DNA from: Dirofilaria immitis
Taxonomy: Eukaryota; Nematoda; Chromadorea; Rhabditida; Onchocercidae
Length of the DNA stretch: 64,000 nucleotides
Direction of reading: 5' to 3'
Assembly: GCA_024305405.1 (NCBI GenBank)
Contig: JAKNDB010000087.1
Location: 5,458,501 to 5,522,500 of the forward strand
Made by a program: the position numbers and the translations under genes. Below, in pieces: positions 14,159-26,600 of this stretch (positions within the stretch are counted from its first letter, which is position 1; each line of letters opens with the position of its first letter). The notes beneath the pieces were generated by a model. That model was given only the letters and a program-made list of their open reading frames with translations. It had not been told where the DNA came from and searched no databases.

Positions 14159-17100
14159 ATAGTAGCAGGATATGTAAAAATATGAATAAAATACTTCGTT
14201 CATAATTTAACGACAATAAAAGATCACTGTCTACAATCTTTTTAGAAAAACATGTGCTTAACTGTGTTGATTATGAATCTGCTAATCATCAAGAAATGAA
14301 CCATAGTAAGCTACTAGATCGACTAAGCTACCAGATGACAGAATTTCGAGTATCGAGACTACAGAGAAGGCAGGAAATACAGACTATCACATTTGACTAT
14401 TCTGATTGTTTGTGAATAATAATTAAGTACTTCGAATGTTGATAGCTAGCTATTATTCAGTAAGCAGACTCAGGTCGCTTTTATGTTGTTCACATTATCA
14501 TATTAACTTAAATTTCAATACTATGGAATTTATATGACTTTCAATTTCGGAATGACTTTTTTATGCTATTTCAAATAACTAAGGAATTTTACGCATAATT
14601 TAATATGTTTATTAGCACAATTTATAATATGTTATTTTGTATCGCAAAGAGAATTTGTTTACTTCATATCACATACCATGCAGTTATAACTAAAAGTCAA
14701 AATCTTGGTATACCAAGATATTTCTATAATATGAAGATTCTTAGATTATCGTCAATTTTAGCATTTCTTTGTTGCAGATTTACCACGATCAGTGGATGAC
14801 GAATTGGCTCCATTCACTTCTTTTAATGGACAAGCTGATCAGTATAATTCTATCACTTCTCAGAGCACTTCAGATTATTCACGTCCTTTTCGATCCCTCG
14901 AACGACCAAAAACGCCACCTCCTCCACCACCTCCTTCGATGTTTTTAATTCTCCAACATCTTTATCGATCGGCGACAATAATTTAACGAATGCCACACCT
15001 TCAACGGTATCTATATCTTCCGCATTGAACACTTATCTTGCAGAAACTCCAAAACCTTCACTCGGAATCGAAGCAGTTATTTCATCTCCACCACCTCCAC
15101 CACCTCCACCACCACCACCACCACCACCACCACCACCACCACCACCACCACCACCACCACCACCTCCTCTTGTGCCATCCCAGTCTGCCGAAACAGGATT
15201 AGCGAAATCTGTGGTATGTATGTTTCATTTAAAGCTTAAAATTGCGAAATTTTGTTTCAAACATCAATTAAATAAGTGTCCTTTTAGTAAACGAATGTAA
15301 ATGATAAATAAATCAATTATGCATAACTTTTATTATGGGTAATATATAACAGTAATATACTTTTTGATTTGTTGATTAAATCCTATTAAAGTTAAAAAGT
15401 TTGGAATGTAGAAAGTCTGGATTGCAACTTTCTGATTGAACAATTTTCTGGTTTATTGTTCTGGGAATTTTCAGTCTTTTAAAAATGATGCTGAACATAA
15501 AGTATCTGAGTCGAAGGATACGGAAGCTCCTGTTATCAATTCTTCAACAATTAATTGTGAAGAGCTGTCAACGGTCAAACTGAAGCCTACTATACGGCGC
15601 GAACTAGCAAACTGCTGTGCAGTCGTACCACATGGATTTCATTCCGATTTGCGTAATGCACTGGCAAAAAGGAGAGGAAAGGTAAGATTTTTTTATAGAA
15701 AATCATGAAATTTGCTGTATATAAAATCCTAATTATTTTCTGTTAAATTTTCATCATATCTTAAAGAATTTAGGTTGCGCAAGATAGCAGTAATGATGCA
15801 TCAAAAAAGTCGTTTTCTTATTAGAAAATCCTCCTGTAGCTACCGTTATCAGGTTTGGTTCTTTCATTTTTTAAAGTAACTTTTATATTGTCCAAGTGGA
15901 ATGCTTTTTTCAAATTTTTGGAATATTGGTGAGATATACAAAATTGTCCTCAGATGATTCGACTCCAAAATATGAGAGCTCGACCTTTCAGGACGAGGAA
16001 GGGACATTCTGTAAAAGTAAATGATTTTGTAGCAGTTACGGTGGATTAAATTTGTGTGAATCAGTTCGACAAAATGTGGCATGTTCAATGAAGTGGGAAA
16101 CTGGAAAATCAGAGCATTCTCCAACGGGCATTGCATCGAAAAAAGATAGTGGGTGAGTTGATCTCCCAAAATGTTTATATTCTAGAAGCTTGCATAATGT
16201 ACAAATGCACTAATAATGTTATGTCGAATTCAGATGATTGCCATCAGGTATCCCAGCGAAAGGTACATTTGAAAAATGCCAATTTTCGGTTTTGCAGCTA
16301 TAATTATATAATGTCAAACCATCTCGAATTTTGTGATTTCGAAAATTTCTTGTTCAGTTATACATCATCACGCACTTCACTTGAACCGTCAGAATGTGGT
16401 GAAGACATCGGTTCAGGTGCTGCCGTAGTCGCGATACCGGAATCTGCAAAACCAGCTATTCCCAATCACAAATCTTCGAACAATGATATCCCTTCAACAT
16501 GTCAAATATCTTTGAGTAATCATCAATTCGAAGACAACCGTGGTCCTATACACACAAAAAGCAGCTCTTTACTACAGTTATTACCACCTTCTCTACCCCT
16601 TCCACCCATTCAACAACGATCGCAAATTATCAGCGATCATGATTCGGTAGGTGTGATGTAATTTTAAGCCTTCAAAAGCTTCGTTTATCTGCAGTGGCTT
16701 TTCCAATTTTTTCTTGTTTTCGTCTTGCATGCCAGTGAGTGCAATAAAATCGAAAACTTGCTCCTGCAAACATTAATAAATTTCTGCATGTTTGTTTTCT
16801 GTCTTTTATGTTTAATTTTTGACGTTGCAGAAAAAGTGTTCAAAAATCTTTTGGAAATCACTACGTCAATTTTGACCTGGATTTGAAAAAACTTTCCAAA
16901 ATCAAAAAAATTAATAGTCTTTGGAAGTTGTTTCTTTTCTACAGAAATTGTCTACTAGTTTTGGAGATCTACCCTTGGACAATCCAGTTTATCCTTCTCA
17001 ATCTTTTCAAGTAAGGGAATTAGGGGATTTTTTCCGCAGGGTGAGAATTGAGGCACTATTTGTTTCAGAATTTTTGATTTAATTTAAACTATTCTTTTGT

Positions 17101-18194
17101 TTAATGATTCATAGTGGAGACAGTGTCAGGCTTCGGCGGTACATTTATGAAAAAGACTGGCTTATCTTAATACATTTCAACTTTTATAATATTTCAGGAT
17201 GAATATTTCTACCTCTTTTTATCTGTCAGTAAAGAGGCTTCTTTGTTCAATTCTTTTTCTTTTTTTTTTCTTATACATTTTCCATGCACTTTAAATTTCT
17301 CTCTAGATAAGCTTGAACTCTACGTTGTTGATGTCGAGCGGACAATCGTCATCAGATCATCAACAGCGAGCATTGCCCATTACTCTACTGTCTACAACAT
17401 CTCAGAACAAAATTTTATTAGCTTCATCAACTGATTGCAACGATGATGAGCCAGATAGCGGTACCGGAGATTCCGATACCGAGGACATGGCAGAACCGAG
17501 TAAGCCATACAGAAATTTATTTCATCGATGTTATATTGCATATGAAAATTTCTTTCTGTCTGTTTGCTCTTTGCCACACTGCAATTCCTTAGTCTCAATT
17601 CATTTGAAAACTTACCTTTCAACACTTAGTAGTGATTTTGGGAAGTTGCAGTAGGTAGTGCCAGTTTTGGAATGAATTAAAAGTTATTCTTCAATATTTT
17701 TTATATATTTTTACGACCTTGCAATGTTTCTTTCTGCAGGATTTCGGCATCTTTTCAGATAAATGATTGCTTCTGCTCTGTCTATCTTACTCCTTCATGC
17801 TTTTTGTATGTATGGCAATTTGAAATTGATTGGTTTGCTAAACCTTTTTATATGGCATTTACGATGCTTTATTTGGAAGTGCATTTTTAATTGAAAAACC
17901 TTGGTTTTATGCTTTACTTTTATTCGTATACTTATGTTTGCAGGAAATCACACAAGTTCGCTTGTAAGTAACAATTTCATCAATAAGCAATTGATAAATT
18001 GGACTACTGGTGATATTATTGCATGGCTAAAAACACTGGGCCTTTCGGAATATTCTCGAAAATTCCAGCAGTTTCGAATTAATGGTGCTCATTTGTTGTC
18101 TTTTGATCAATCGTTATTAACGAAGCTTGGTGTCATACGAATCGGTCATCGACAGTTGATCGAACAGTCTCTAAAAAATTTAATGGAGCAATAA
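2179..18194 (+). CDS. shn-1: Shank family scaffold protein (SHN-1 homolog), 23 exons
   Basis: Shank proteins scaffold receptors and actin regulators at synapses and the cell cortex. Exons: 2179-2241, 3462-3533, 4027-4152, 4532-4603, 4779-4986, 5382-5600, 7988-8103, 8518-8663, 9069-9178, 9424-9578, 10264-10340, 10620-10819, 11275-11347, 13034-13245, 13418-13570, 14778-15213, 15475-15681, 15774-15852, 16036-16152, 16358-16646, 16945-17010, 17307-17499, 17944-18194 (about 1,213 codons). Exons 1-5 read as the Shank N-terminal FERM-like domain (FNYGLFLPPCDGRAGKFL, then LKYKKRVY). Exons 5-8 hold ankyrin repeats (DPNFHDNEGKTPL, CARLLLFRGAN). Exons 11-13 hold the PDZ domain with GFGFVLRGA. A polyproline run is in exon 16, a WH2-like stretch (FHSDLRNALAKRRGK) in exon 17, and a C-terminal SAM domain in exon 23. 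I see no SH3, as in C. elegans SHN-1. Exons 5, 15, 16 and 18 each need a small indel to stay in frame. The start is the first of two in-frame ATGs behind a TTTACAG acceptor. Confidence 0.92.
2915..3013 (-). ncRNA. Spliced-leader (SL1)-like RNA locus or relic
   Basis: On the minus strand, 3013 down to 2992 matches the 22-base nematode SL1 leader at 21 of 22 positions, ending CCCAAGTTTGAG. The one difference is T for A at position 7. GTAATT follows immediately, so the leader/donor junction is kept. About 50 bases on, AATGTTTGGAAC resembles the Sm-binding site and its flank in SL RNA (AATTTTGGAAC). The locus is antisense within Shank intron 1 and not in a 5S array. The 3' boundary is a guess from usual SL RNA length of about 100 bases. 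It may be a variant SL RNA gene or a dispersed pseudogene; the changed leader and imperfect Sm site make the latter quite possible. Confidence 0.55.
4655..4766 (+). repeat. 56-bp exact tandem duplication in Shank intron 4
   Basis: The unit starting AAAAGGTATAATCC occurs at 4655-4710 and again at 4711-4766 without a mismatch that I can see. Each copy ends with an acceptor-like TTCTTCAG. The used acceptor is a third site (TATTTCAG ending at 4778) just beyond the second copy. Confidence 0.9.
10011..10057. repeat. Perfect 21-bp inverted repeat with 5-base loop
   Basis: Arms 10011-10031 and 10037-10057 are exact reverse complements, with the loop AATAA between them. It lies in the intron between Shank exons 10 and 11. 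It could form a long AT-rich hairpin in DNA or RNA. No terminal repeats or target-site duplication were recognised. Confidence 0.88.
14072..14158 (+). repeat. (GTA)n microsatellite in a Shank intron
   Basis: About 87 bases of nearly pure AGT/GTA triplets, led by looser GTAACA/GTAGCA units. It is in the intron between exons 15 and 16. It makes spurious polyvaline (+) and polyleucine (-) reading frames that are not genes. Confidence 0.95.
15088..15168 (+). repeat. Coding (CCA)n tract encoding about 27 prolines
   Basis: A CCA/CCT triplet array inside Shank exon 16 encodes roughly 27 consecutive prolines. Shank proteins carry proline-rich ligands for SH3, EVH1 and cortactin-type partners in this region. 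The nearly pure CCA core is a microsatellite and likely varies in length between individuals. Confidence 0.9.
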
Positions 18195-18806
18195 TTAGAA
18201 TATGTTAAAGATAATTCATTGAAAAGGCCCTGTATTATCGTGAACATGATAAGTAATCTATCCGTTCTGTTAAAATTAAATTTTCATCAATTTGGTAAAT
18301 CATAAATACTTGCTGCAGACAGGGGAAAAAAAGAAGGGAATTTTATTCATTTATTTCAAATATGTATTTATATAAAGTCTTTGCTTAAAGAAATAATATC
18401 CTTCTTTGTTTACATTCGATTCTATTCTGCATATGTAAGCATTAAGGAAAAGGCTTACCTAAATTGATTTAAGTTATAATGAAAAACTAAAACATTTGTT
18501 CATTTTACCAATGCGCTATTATAATTTGGAAATATTCATCTATAAATTAATTATTTCTACTTATTCCTATCCTCAGAGGAAACCTCTGCATTATTTCAGA
18601 ATTTCATTTCTTATTTCTTCAAAATATGGAATGAATGCATACTTAGTTTATCGCATCAACTATTTTTCAAGTAAATTATGCAATCATTTCTTCATGTCAC
18701 CAATATTTTTCTATGTTGAGTGTTATGTAGTCTTCAATTTTGAACCGACGAAATCAAAATTCTTAAATAAAAATAACTATTTGTTTTTATTTTGATAGAA
18801 ATTAAT

Positions 18807-18878
18807 ATTTGTGATCCAAGGAGCTTTGCATATTTTCTGTTAATTTGTGATCCATGGAGTTTTGCACATTTTTTGTAC
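18807..18878 (+). repeat. Diverged 36-bp direct repeat downstream of Shank
   Basis: Two neighbouring copies offset by 36 bases share TTGTGATCCA(A/T)GGAG, then TTTTGCA/CTTTGCA and a T-rich tail. They lie about 0.6 kb after the Shank stop codon, possibly within its 3' UTR, because AATAAA signals follow near 18890-18920. Confidence 0.7.
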
Positions 18879-20394
18879 CATCATTCAGTAAATAAAAGTT
18901 ATAAATAAATTATGACAAATAAATCAGTGCTGAGAAGAAATTTGCAGCATCATTTAGAAGAGCCTTGAAGATCTAAATTTGTGCTTAGTGCTCGTAATCT
19001 GAAAATTTTGCTTCTTGGTTTTGAAAGTACATTGAAAAATATGATTAACGGTTCATTTTCATTGCTTCTCAAGAAAGTTTGAATTTCTCACTATTAATTG
19101 TATATGTAATTAACGTTTATAATAATCCAGTGCTCAGACGCAGTGAGAAAATTTATAGCACTAAATTTCAAGTTATCTAAATTAGATTTGAAGAAGCGGA
19201 TTCTTGTTTGGCGGTTTTTTCCAGAAAAGTTAAATGCTTTCTTTTTTATTTGCTTATTCATTACAGCCCGTTGGAATCATAAGGTTTTATAGTTCAGTAC
19301 CCTATTCCCAGGGTATTCATAAAATTCTTAGTTTAAAAACCTGAAGATGAACGAGATTATATTTTTCTTTTTGTCCGGTCATTTATTGTTGCAAATATGT
19401 TGTTTTTACCATATATTTTTTTTCTTTAGCAATCCACTTGGTATCAAAGGTCAAAGACAAAAATAGCTATTCCATCATATGTTTCAAAAATTCAACAAAA
19501 GAGTTTCCCGAAAAAATACAACTTATTTTAATGGCTTCCTGAAGTGCGGGAAAGAAAAGAAGAAGAATAAAGAAACGAATAAGTTATAAAATGTAGCATC
19601 GGCCTCTTCCAGTAAAATTTATTATTAAGCATAAGAAATTAATTAGTCTAAATTAGAATAATGGAGATGACCGGATTAAAATAGGCTACCCATTAGAAAT
19701 AGCAAAAAGTATGACGATCATATTTTGCTTGCCGAAATGTCGTCAACGAAGTTTGTCGGTGTTTCATTTTTATTTTTGTAGTACATGAGTGAAGTGTATG
19801 ATGACTAAAGTGGCTGTGGATACCTAATATGTTAAATACGAATTAGTAATAAAAAATTAAGAAATATTTCTTTTACATTTTAATGAATTTAAAGAGCGTC
19901 AGCTATAATTTTAATAAAATTGTAGATGGTAGAAATTTTATATCGCATTCTCAGATAAGTAAATTGCAGGAAAGTTTCTATGCATTTTTAAAGTAAATCA
20001 TCCGCAATTTTTGACGTGAATCGATTAATTCCATATTTCATTATATTTAATTATCGCATTCACTTTTTTATTTGCTGAAATAAAATAAATGGGATGCTAA
20101 AAATATATGGAATGATTTAAATGAACTATGATACATTTTAGAGAAAGTTTGATTGAAAATAAATAGAGAATATACCAAAATCTGAAAGAATTAGTGCTGA
20201 TGTGGATAATTTAGAAATAAGTCATTTTTAATTTTTATGCAGTTCATTTAAATGTGCAGCATTAACAGTGTTCGAAATTCTAGTCTTGTATCTGTAACAT
20301 CTACTATATGATTTAGCAGTACTATTATCATCATAACTATTGTTGCGTATAGTGGTAAGCAAATAAGTAGAAAGTCAATATTATTTCAAACAAT

Positions 20395-20690
20395 ATCTGT
20401 TGAAGTGGCACTAACTACTACAATATCCTATCAATATTAGAAATGTAAAACGATTTCTACGGTAATTCTAGTAAAGTTGCAGTGGAAATAATTATTATGG
20501 TTGAAGCTGCAATGCTATATAGCTATTACCAATTAAATTACGCTACTGCGTTCTTACCGTTGAAATTGCAGCGTTATATAATAAAAAAATATTATCAATT
20601 GAAATAACAGTACCGTATCATTGTCATTGATTATAGTCGCTGCATTGTGTTACTGTCATCAGTTATAGTTGCAATAGTGTTGAAATCACG
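20395..20690 (+). repeat. Degenerate minisatellite-like cluster
   Basis: Loosely repeated units built around GTTGAAnTTGCAGTG, with TATTACCAATT or TATCAATTG between them, recur about seven times. Examples start near 20400, 20474, 20499, 20558, 20599, 20632 and 20662. Spacing is irregular at 30-75 bases and the copies are strongly diverged, so this is an old expansion. Confidence 0.5.
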
Positions 20691-23600
20691 ATATGGCTGT
20701 TATCAATTTATTTCATTATCAAATTAAAATCTTTCCAGCGTTTTCAACATTTGTCCAAAAGTTAATAATTTTAAAATTTCAACAAAAGCATATTAATCAT
20801 AATATGCGAAACTTATGCCTTTGTCAGCTGATAAGTATTGCATCTTTTTCGAATGTTTATACACGTGAATATACGAAATTATTAAACTTATGATTTGAAT
20901 CTTCAAAATATCTCTGAATACTTGCGGAAAAGTTAGTTGTAAAATACCTCAATTTTTCATAAAACAACTTTCCACTTATTGTCCGATAAATAAATTTAGA
21001 TATATACATTATGTCATCAGTTTATATTTTAGTGCGTACTGGATCAAAAAATTTTGGCGATTTTCGCCAGCATATGTAATTGGAGTTTTATAAACTATCA
21101 CTCAGAAGCGCAATAATCAGATCTTGTTTGTTTATATTTTGTCTCATACTGCTTTCTTCCTTTTCTCTGCTCAATAAATAGATATTGAATTCATGTACGT
21201 TTGTTAACCTCCTACTGATATTCATTTCTATATTATACTGATGCTATATAACGTGATAATTACTAGAAACAAGAGGGAAATATACGTTTTATGAAATTAT
21301 CGAAAATCTGAAGATTTTATAATTTATATTGTTTCTGTGATAAAATTGATTGCTTAAATAAAATTTAAGACTTGCTGATTCAAAAATTTTAATTTATGAT
21401 TTTTTTGTTTTAATAAGTTAAATAAAATTTGAAATGGAGGCGGAAATATCGGAAAATAAAAAGATTTTTGTACAATTTTCAAATTCAAAAATATTTCTAT
21501 TAGAGGCATTTTGCATATAAGGAGGTTCTTTTGACGAACAAATATTTATTTAAATTCATCTCTTTAATCATTTCGTAGTATTTTTATAACTGATCAATTC
21601 GAGAATTAAAAACTGTTTACTGCCAATGTCTATATTAAAAATAGTGCTGTCTTTATCATAATCCGATACAAGCATCTATATTGTTTCAGTAAAAATTGCT
21701 AATTGTACAAATTTTTTTGTATTATTAATCTGTTCTCCTTACATTCCATTTGACATCTAACTATATGAAACAATTTCCTTTTATACTTACAAATTGGATG
21801 TGCTAAGAATGAAATAAGACAATCTAATTAGTTGTGAATATCCAAAAAAAGTGAGTGATACACTAATGACATATTCATGATTTTTAACATCAAAAATAAC
21901 GTTCTGATCAGTCTTTTTCCTTTTTTTTTAATGATGCTTTTAATAATTATATATATCAAGTTTATCAATCAATGAGGTAAATGTCAGTTCCATTTCAAGC
22001 GCGCAGTATCTGTGATTTTCATATTTTTAAATATATTTTTTAGAATATTGTCATTGCATTATCCTAAAGGTTATAATAAAACTTCTGAATAATACTGATT
22101 TAAATGTCGTTAAGGAAGAATTAACCAAACCATGTAACATCAGTACGGATCTTTGAAAGATGACAAAATATCACTTTAATTTGAGAAAAGTATGTCAATG
22201 TCACGGAAAACGTTTATTGTAAACTAAAATGTATGTCAAGATATTGGAGAAGTATGACAACCTAAATTTAATGATTTCTTTTATTACTTCATGAGAGTAA
22301 AAATATGGCATTGGAAAAAAAGGAAAAAAATTTATTCGAATACTTATTGGAAGTCACCGAAAATCTGTCGGAATCAACCAATGAAACATACCCTATTTTA
22401 CGAGTTCCGTAAAATATCACTTGTTTCACACAGCTTTTTGGTAAGTTTATTAAATCTAATTCCAACTGTATTTATAAGATAATTTACCACTTTGCTTCCT
22501 TATTTGAATACTTGACTGGAATTAAATTTTCAGTTTATAAATACAGTATCATATCATACAGAGATAGGTTGTGATTGGATCTATTGCTGTGATGTAATGA
22601 ATGAGTCGCATTTTTACTTATTTTCTTATTGACCCGATCATAAAATTATTTTCTGCTTAGTTATATAATGAAATAAAGAATTAATTTATACGGCATTTTC
22701 AATAGAATTCTCATATTTTCCTCGGAAATTTGCTTCACAAAAATTTCAACCATACTGCTTACCAAAGCATCATCTAATTGTCGATAGTTAAATATTCGAG
22801 GAATGATAAGCTAAAATATGCTTGTTTATTTTAAGTCTTCAAAGTTTAAAATTCTAATTCTTCGTCAAAACAAGACGTTTCAAACTGTTCCTCACTTCCT
22901 TCTAAAAAGAATGGAATAGAAACCGGTGTGCATGTGCATGAAATTAGTGCTGCACTGCATTACCATCATCAATCAGTGAATCCATCTGTTTCCTGTTTGC
23001 TAAATAAATCAATTCGTCCTTCGTTATCATTCGATCCATTCGTCCATCAGCTTACTCGAATAACTCAATCTATGCGTTTAATTCGCTGTCGACGTCTCGT
23101 CATCATCATCATTAATTCTGGACATGCATTAGTGATCACTTCATCTATCTGATTATTCTTTTATGTTAATCTCTTTGTATCCATCTATCATTTATAACAT
23201 CAATGGTTTGGCGATCTTCCATTCGTCCTCTACCCGCAATTGGATCGGATCGTATCGAATTTTTCACAATTCGCTCCCAAATTTATCGCATTCTTTCATC
23301 CATTTCGGTTCGCTAACCAGCCAGCCAGTCATCTTCGATCGATTTTTGAAGTCTGAAGATCGATTTATACGACTTCAAGCAGAAGAGTTTCGAATTCTGA
23401 ATTAATTGAATCATTTTTCGCACTTTGTTTGCTTCCTCAACTATCTCATCTTTAATTTTCTTAAACATGAAAATGAAAATTTGCTTTGTTGATGCCTATG
23501 CTTTTTTATTTATGATTGTTTTGATATCATTAAAGATTGCCGTATTCGTCAGTATACCACCACTAATTGTGTAACAATACAAAAGCATTTATGCATTTAA

Positions 23601-26600
23601 CAATGAATAGAAATTCTATTTTCAAAACTGTCAGTTTTTTTGAACAGCTTAATTGTACCTGATTCAGGCATTTATCAGTAAGCAAACTATTATAACTACG
23701 TGCCCACATGATTCATCCAATGAAGGCAACTTTGTCTTGAAGTTAAATGTGTCTCCAACTTTTTAAAAATGTTATTGCAATTTACATTTGTTTTTGAAAT
23801 AATTATGATCAGCCGAATATATGTTTCAAGCACTAGAATTATTTTTAGTGCCATGGGATATGAAAATTTGATTAGGCTTATGCAGTATACGCTGCAAAAG
23901 ATAATTCACTTAATTGACTATTGTATTAAGGAAATAACTTAGTTAGATCTTCTAATAGTAGAAGACAAGTAAAAAGAGCTGAACCTAGAGGCCTGTCAAA
24001 ATTATTATTTAACGAGCAATCCGGTCTAAACGACTAGCTTTTGTTGCTTTTCCAATTGCTAAAATTTAATTATTAGCTTTGCTATAATGTTTTAATATTT
24101 TTAGGCTCGTATACTTTTCATCTTTTCAATTTTACAACATTTCACAAATAGAACTAACGATCTTCAAACATTGCATAGTTTATTTTACAGTTCGTTCTCT
24201 CACTCCTTATTTAAACTACTGCGAATGAATTTTTATTCACAACAATAACTGCTTTCCTTGCAAAGCATAATAATGCTCAAAAGCTCGTGTTAACTTATTT
24301 AATATGCAAGTACACTCTCAACTTATTACTGAAAGTGTTAGAGGCTTTTACTACGAATTCATTCTTTCATGATTCAAATTTCATTGTGGATAATATTTGT
24401 TTAGATTTTTTTCATTTCTTTTTTCATAAAGATGTGCTAAAAATTATTTAACATTATGTAAATGTGAAATTAATAAGCAAATAGTTTTGAAATTGATGGA
24501 ATTTTTGAATTTAAAATTTGATATTTGGAAGAAATTAGAGTTAGTTAGAAGGAAACTCGAATTTTTAAAGACTTTATAGTTTGCCGTATAATCGCTGTTA
24601 ATTAGCTTTTATATAATTTTAGCTTTTCAATTTTAAGAATTTTGATTTATCAATGAACTGATTCTATATTCTTTGAAGATTTTCCAAAGTCATTAGATTA
24701 TTAAGTAAATACTAAACAAATAAACTATTTATATATTGTACTTGCTAATATCTTTATGCATTATCAGTATCCATTTCCTCTGACATCATTGAGCAGTTGA
24801 TATAATGCATATTGTCACTTTCAAGATCTCATGATAAATTTTTTTGCTGCTTCACGCTTACTTGTCAGTTAGCAACGAGAACGTTAAACTGCTACCGAAT
24901 ACATTCCTACACCCACCTCTTTCTTCCTCCTTTTTCTGCTGTCGTATGCGTTCACCAATTGTTCTTCTTCGTAGATAAGCGATTCGATTCAGTTCATATA
25001 TTACTGTGTTTGTTTCGTTATATCATGTTGAAATTCGGTAGAGATGACTGGAGAAAAAGACCGGTTTTTGCTTTACTCGAGGCATCAGCTCCTGTCGTCC
25101 ATTTATCAAAAAAATCTAATTTTTCCCTTTCAAATATAGTAACTTCTATGCATTGTAGAGTTGAGTTCAAACATTTATTCAAATTCCACTATTAAAGAAA
25201 ATAATTTTAGCAATCAAAGTAATTTGTTATTTTTGAAGAAAGTTTTAGTATATCCTCGTTTAATTATTTCTTTTGTGAATTTTATCACTTCAGCGGTTTC
25301 ATCATCCTTTTTAAAAATATGAAAACGGTTAAAAATGCTATCTAATCAAGTCAAATCTGAAAATATATGACAAAAGAAATTTTGAATAATTGTTTAATTA
25401 TTTCTTCTTCCAGTATTAATTAATTGATAAAAGATGAAAATTATTTCAAGAATAGACTTGCAAGCTGTTTATATTAGTTATTCACAAGCTGAAATATCTC
25501 TGTTCGTGAAGAGGGAACTTCATTGCCATAAATCACTATTTTACAGAACCTGTTTCGAGCAATCAGTTAATAAATTGGTGATATCATCGTCATAATTTAA
25601 TAAATTATAAACTCGAAAAATATAGACAGAATTTTTCACATCGGTGACTGTAAAATTCCATATCATTGTTCTGCTTAGTTATGTAATTTAGGATGAATTT
25701 TTACATATTCTTTTTATAAATGAGGTCGAAATATTATAACTATGATTGAGATGAAAAGTCATAAGATCTAAATAGAGGTAAGAAATCTCGGAAGTTATGA
25801 AGCAAATTTATTGAACTGGAGAATTTCTTTTACTTGGTTTTGAGAAGCTTTTGAGTTGATGAAATACATCTGAAAGAAAGGCTTAGTAGAAAGGGGTTAG
25901 TTACAACAAAATAGAAGTCGTCCTCTTCCTTCTCTTTTCGCCTGCAGATGCTTTTTATTCATTTCAGTTTTTTTAGGCTGATTTTCGATATTTTCTTGTT
26001 CTGCATTGTCTTGAAATGCTCCCCGCGGTTTCTATTACATTACCAATACTTCTTCCTTTTTCCTTCTGCTATTTCCCTTTGAAACGCAATTTCATATCTT
26101 AACATTAGCTGATTTGATTTTTTTTTCCTAATTGAACAAGTTAATATAAGAAGAAAAAATTGCACATCCTTGAAATGAAATTTATTGACATTAGTAGTTC
26201 ATTTAGTTATCAATTAGAAATTTCGATTGACCCTTTCCCAACAATTTTTGATAATTTCTAGATTAAATTCAATTTTCTTAGCAAATCTGGCATAAATATG
26301 ACTGTCCATGTAATGCTACTTATAAGCACTAATTCTATTCCTCTTACCTATATACATGTTTTATGTTGGCATCAAATATTATATCAAATGTTTCCGGACT
26401 TAGTTTTGCAATTCTCTGATAATTTGCTCCTCAGCAAATTCCAGAAAAGTGGATTATTTAGTTGCATGCAGGATTACGAATTGCAAGAATTGCTGCTCAA
26501 ATTCCCAATTCGTCTTTTGTTCAAATAATTTATGTCATATTGTCTCTAACTATGAATTGTTTAAACAAAAAAATCTATTTTTAATGATATTAATAAATTT

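Noticed and set aside
13940..14216. Open frames with polyvaline and polyleucine
   Set aside because: Artefacts of the intronic (GTA)n microsatellite.
15954..16016. Candidate Shank exon reading DDSTPKYESSTFQDEEG
   Set aside because: It needs phase 1, but the preceding frame ends in phase 2, and it runs into TGA at 16022. Skipping from 15852 to 16036 keeps frame and gives ENPPVATVIS-YGGLNLCES.
2179..18194. Shank as a pseudogene
   Set aside because: All splice sites and domains are preserved and similar small indels appear in housekeeping genes nearby, so sequence error is the better explanation for now.
24812..25195. 127-codon frame in the Shank-dab-1 gap
   Set aside because: No ATG at its start, Cys/His/Phe-rich noncoding texture, no domain and no fitting splice partners.
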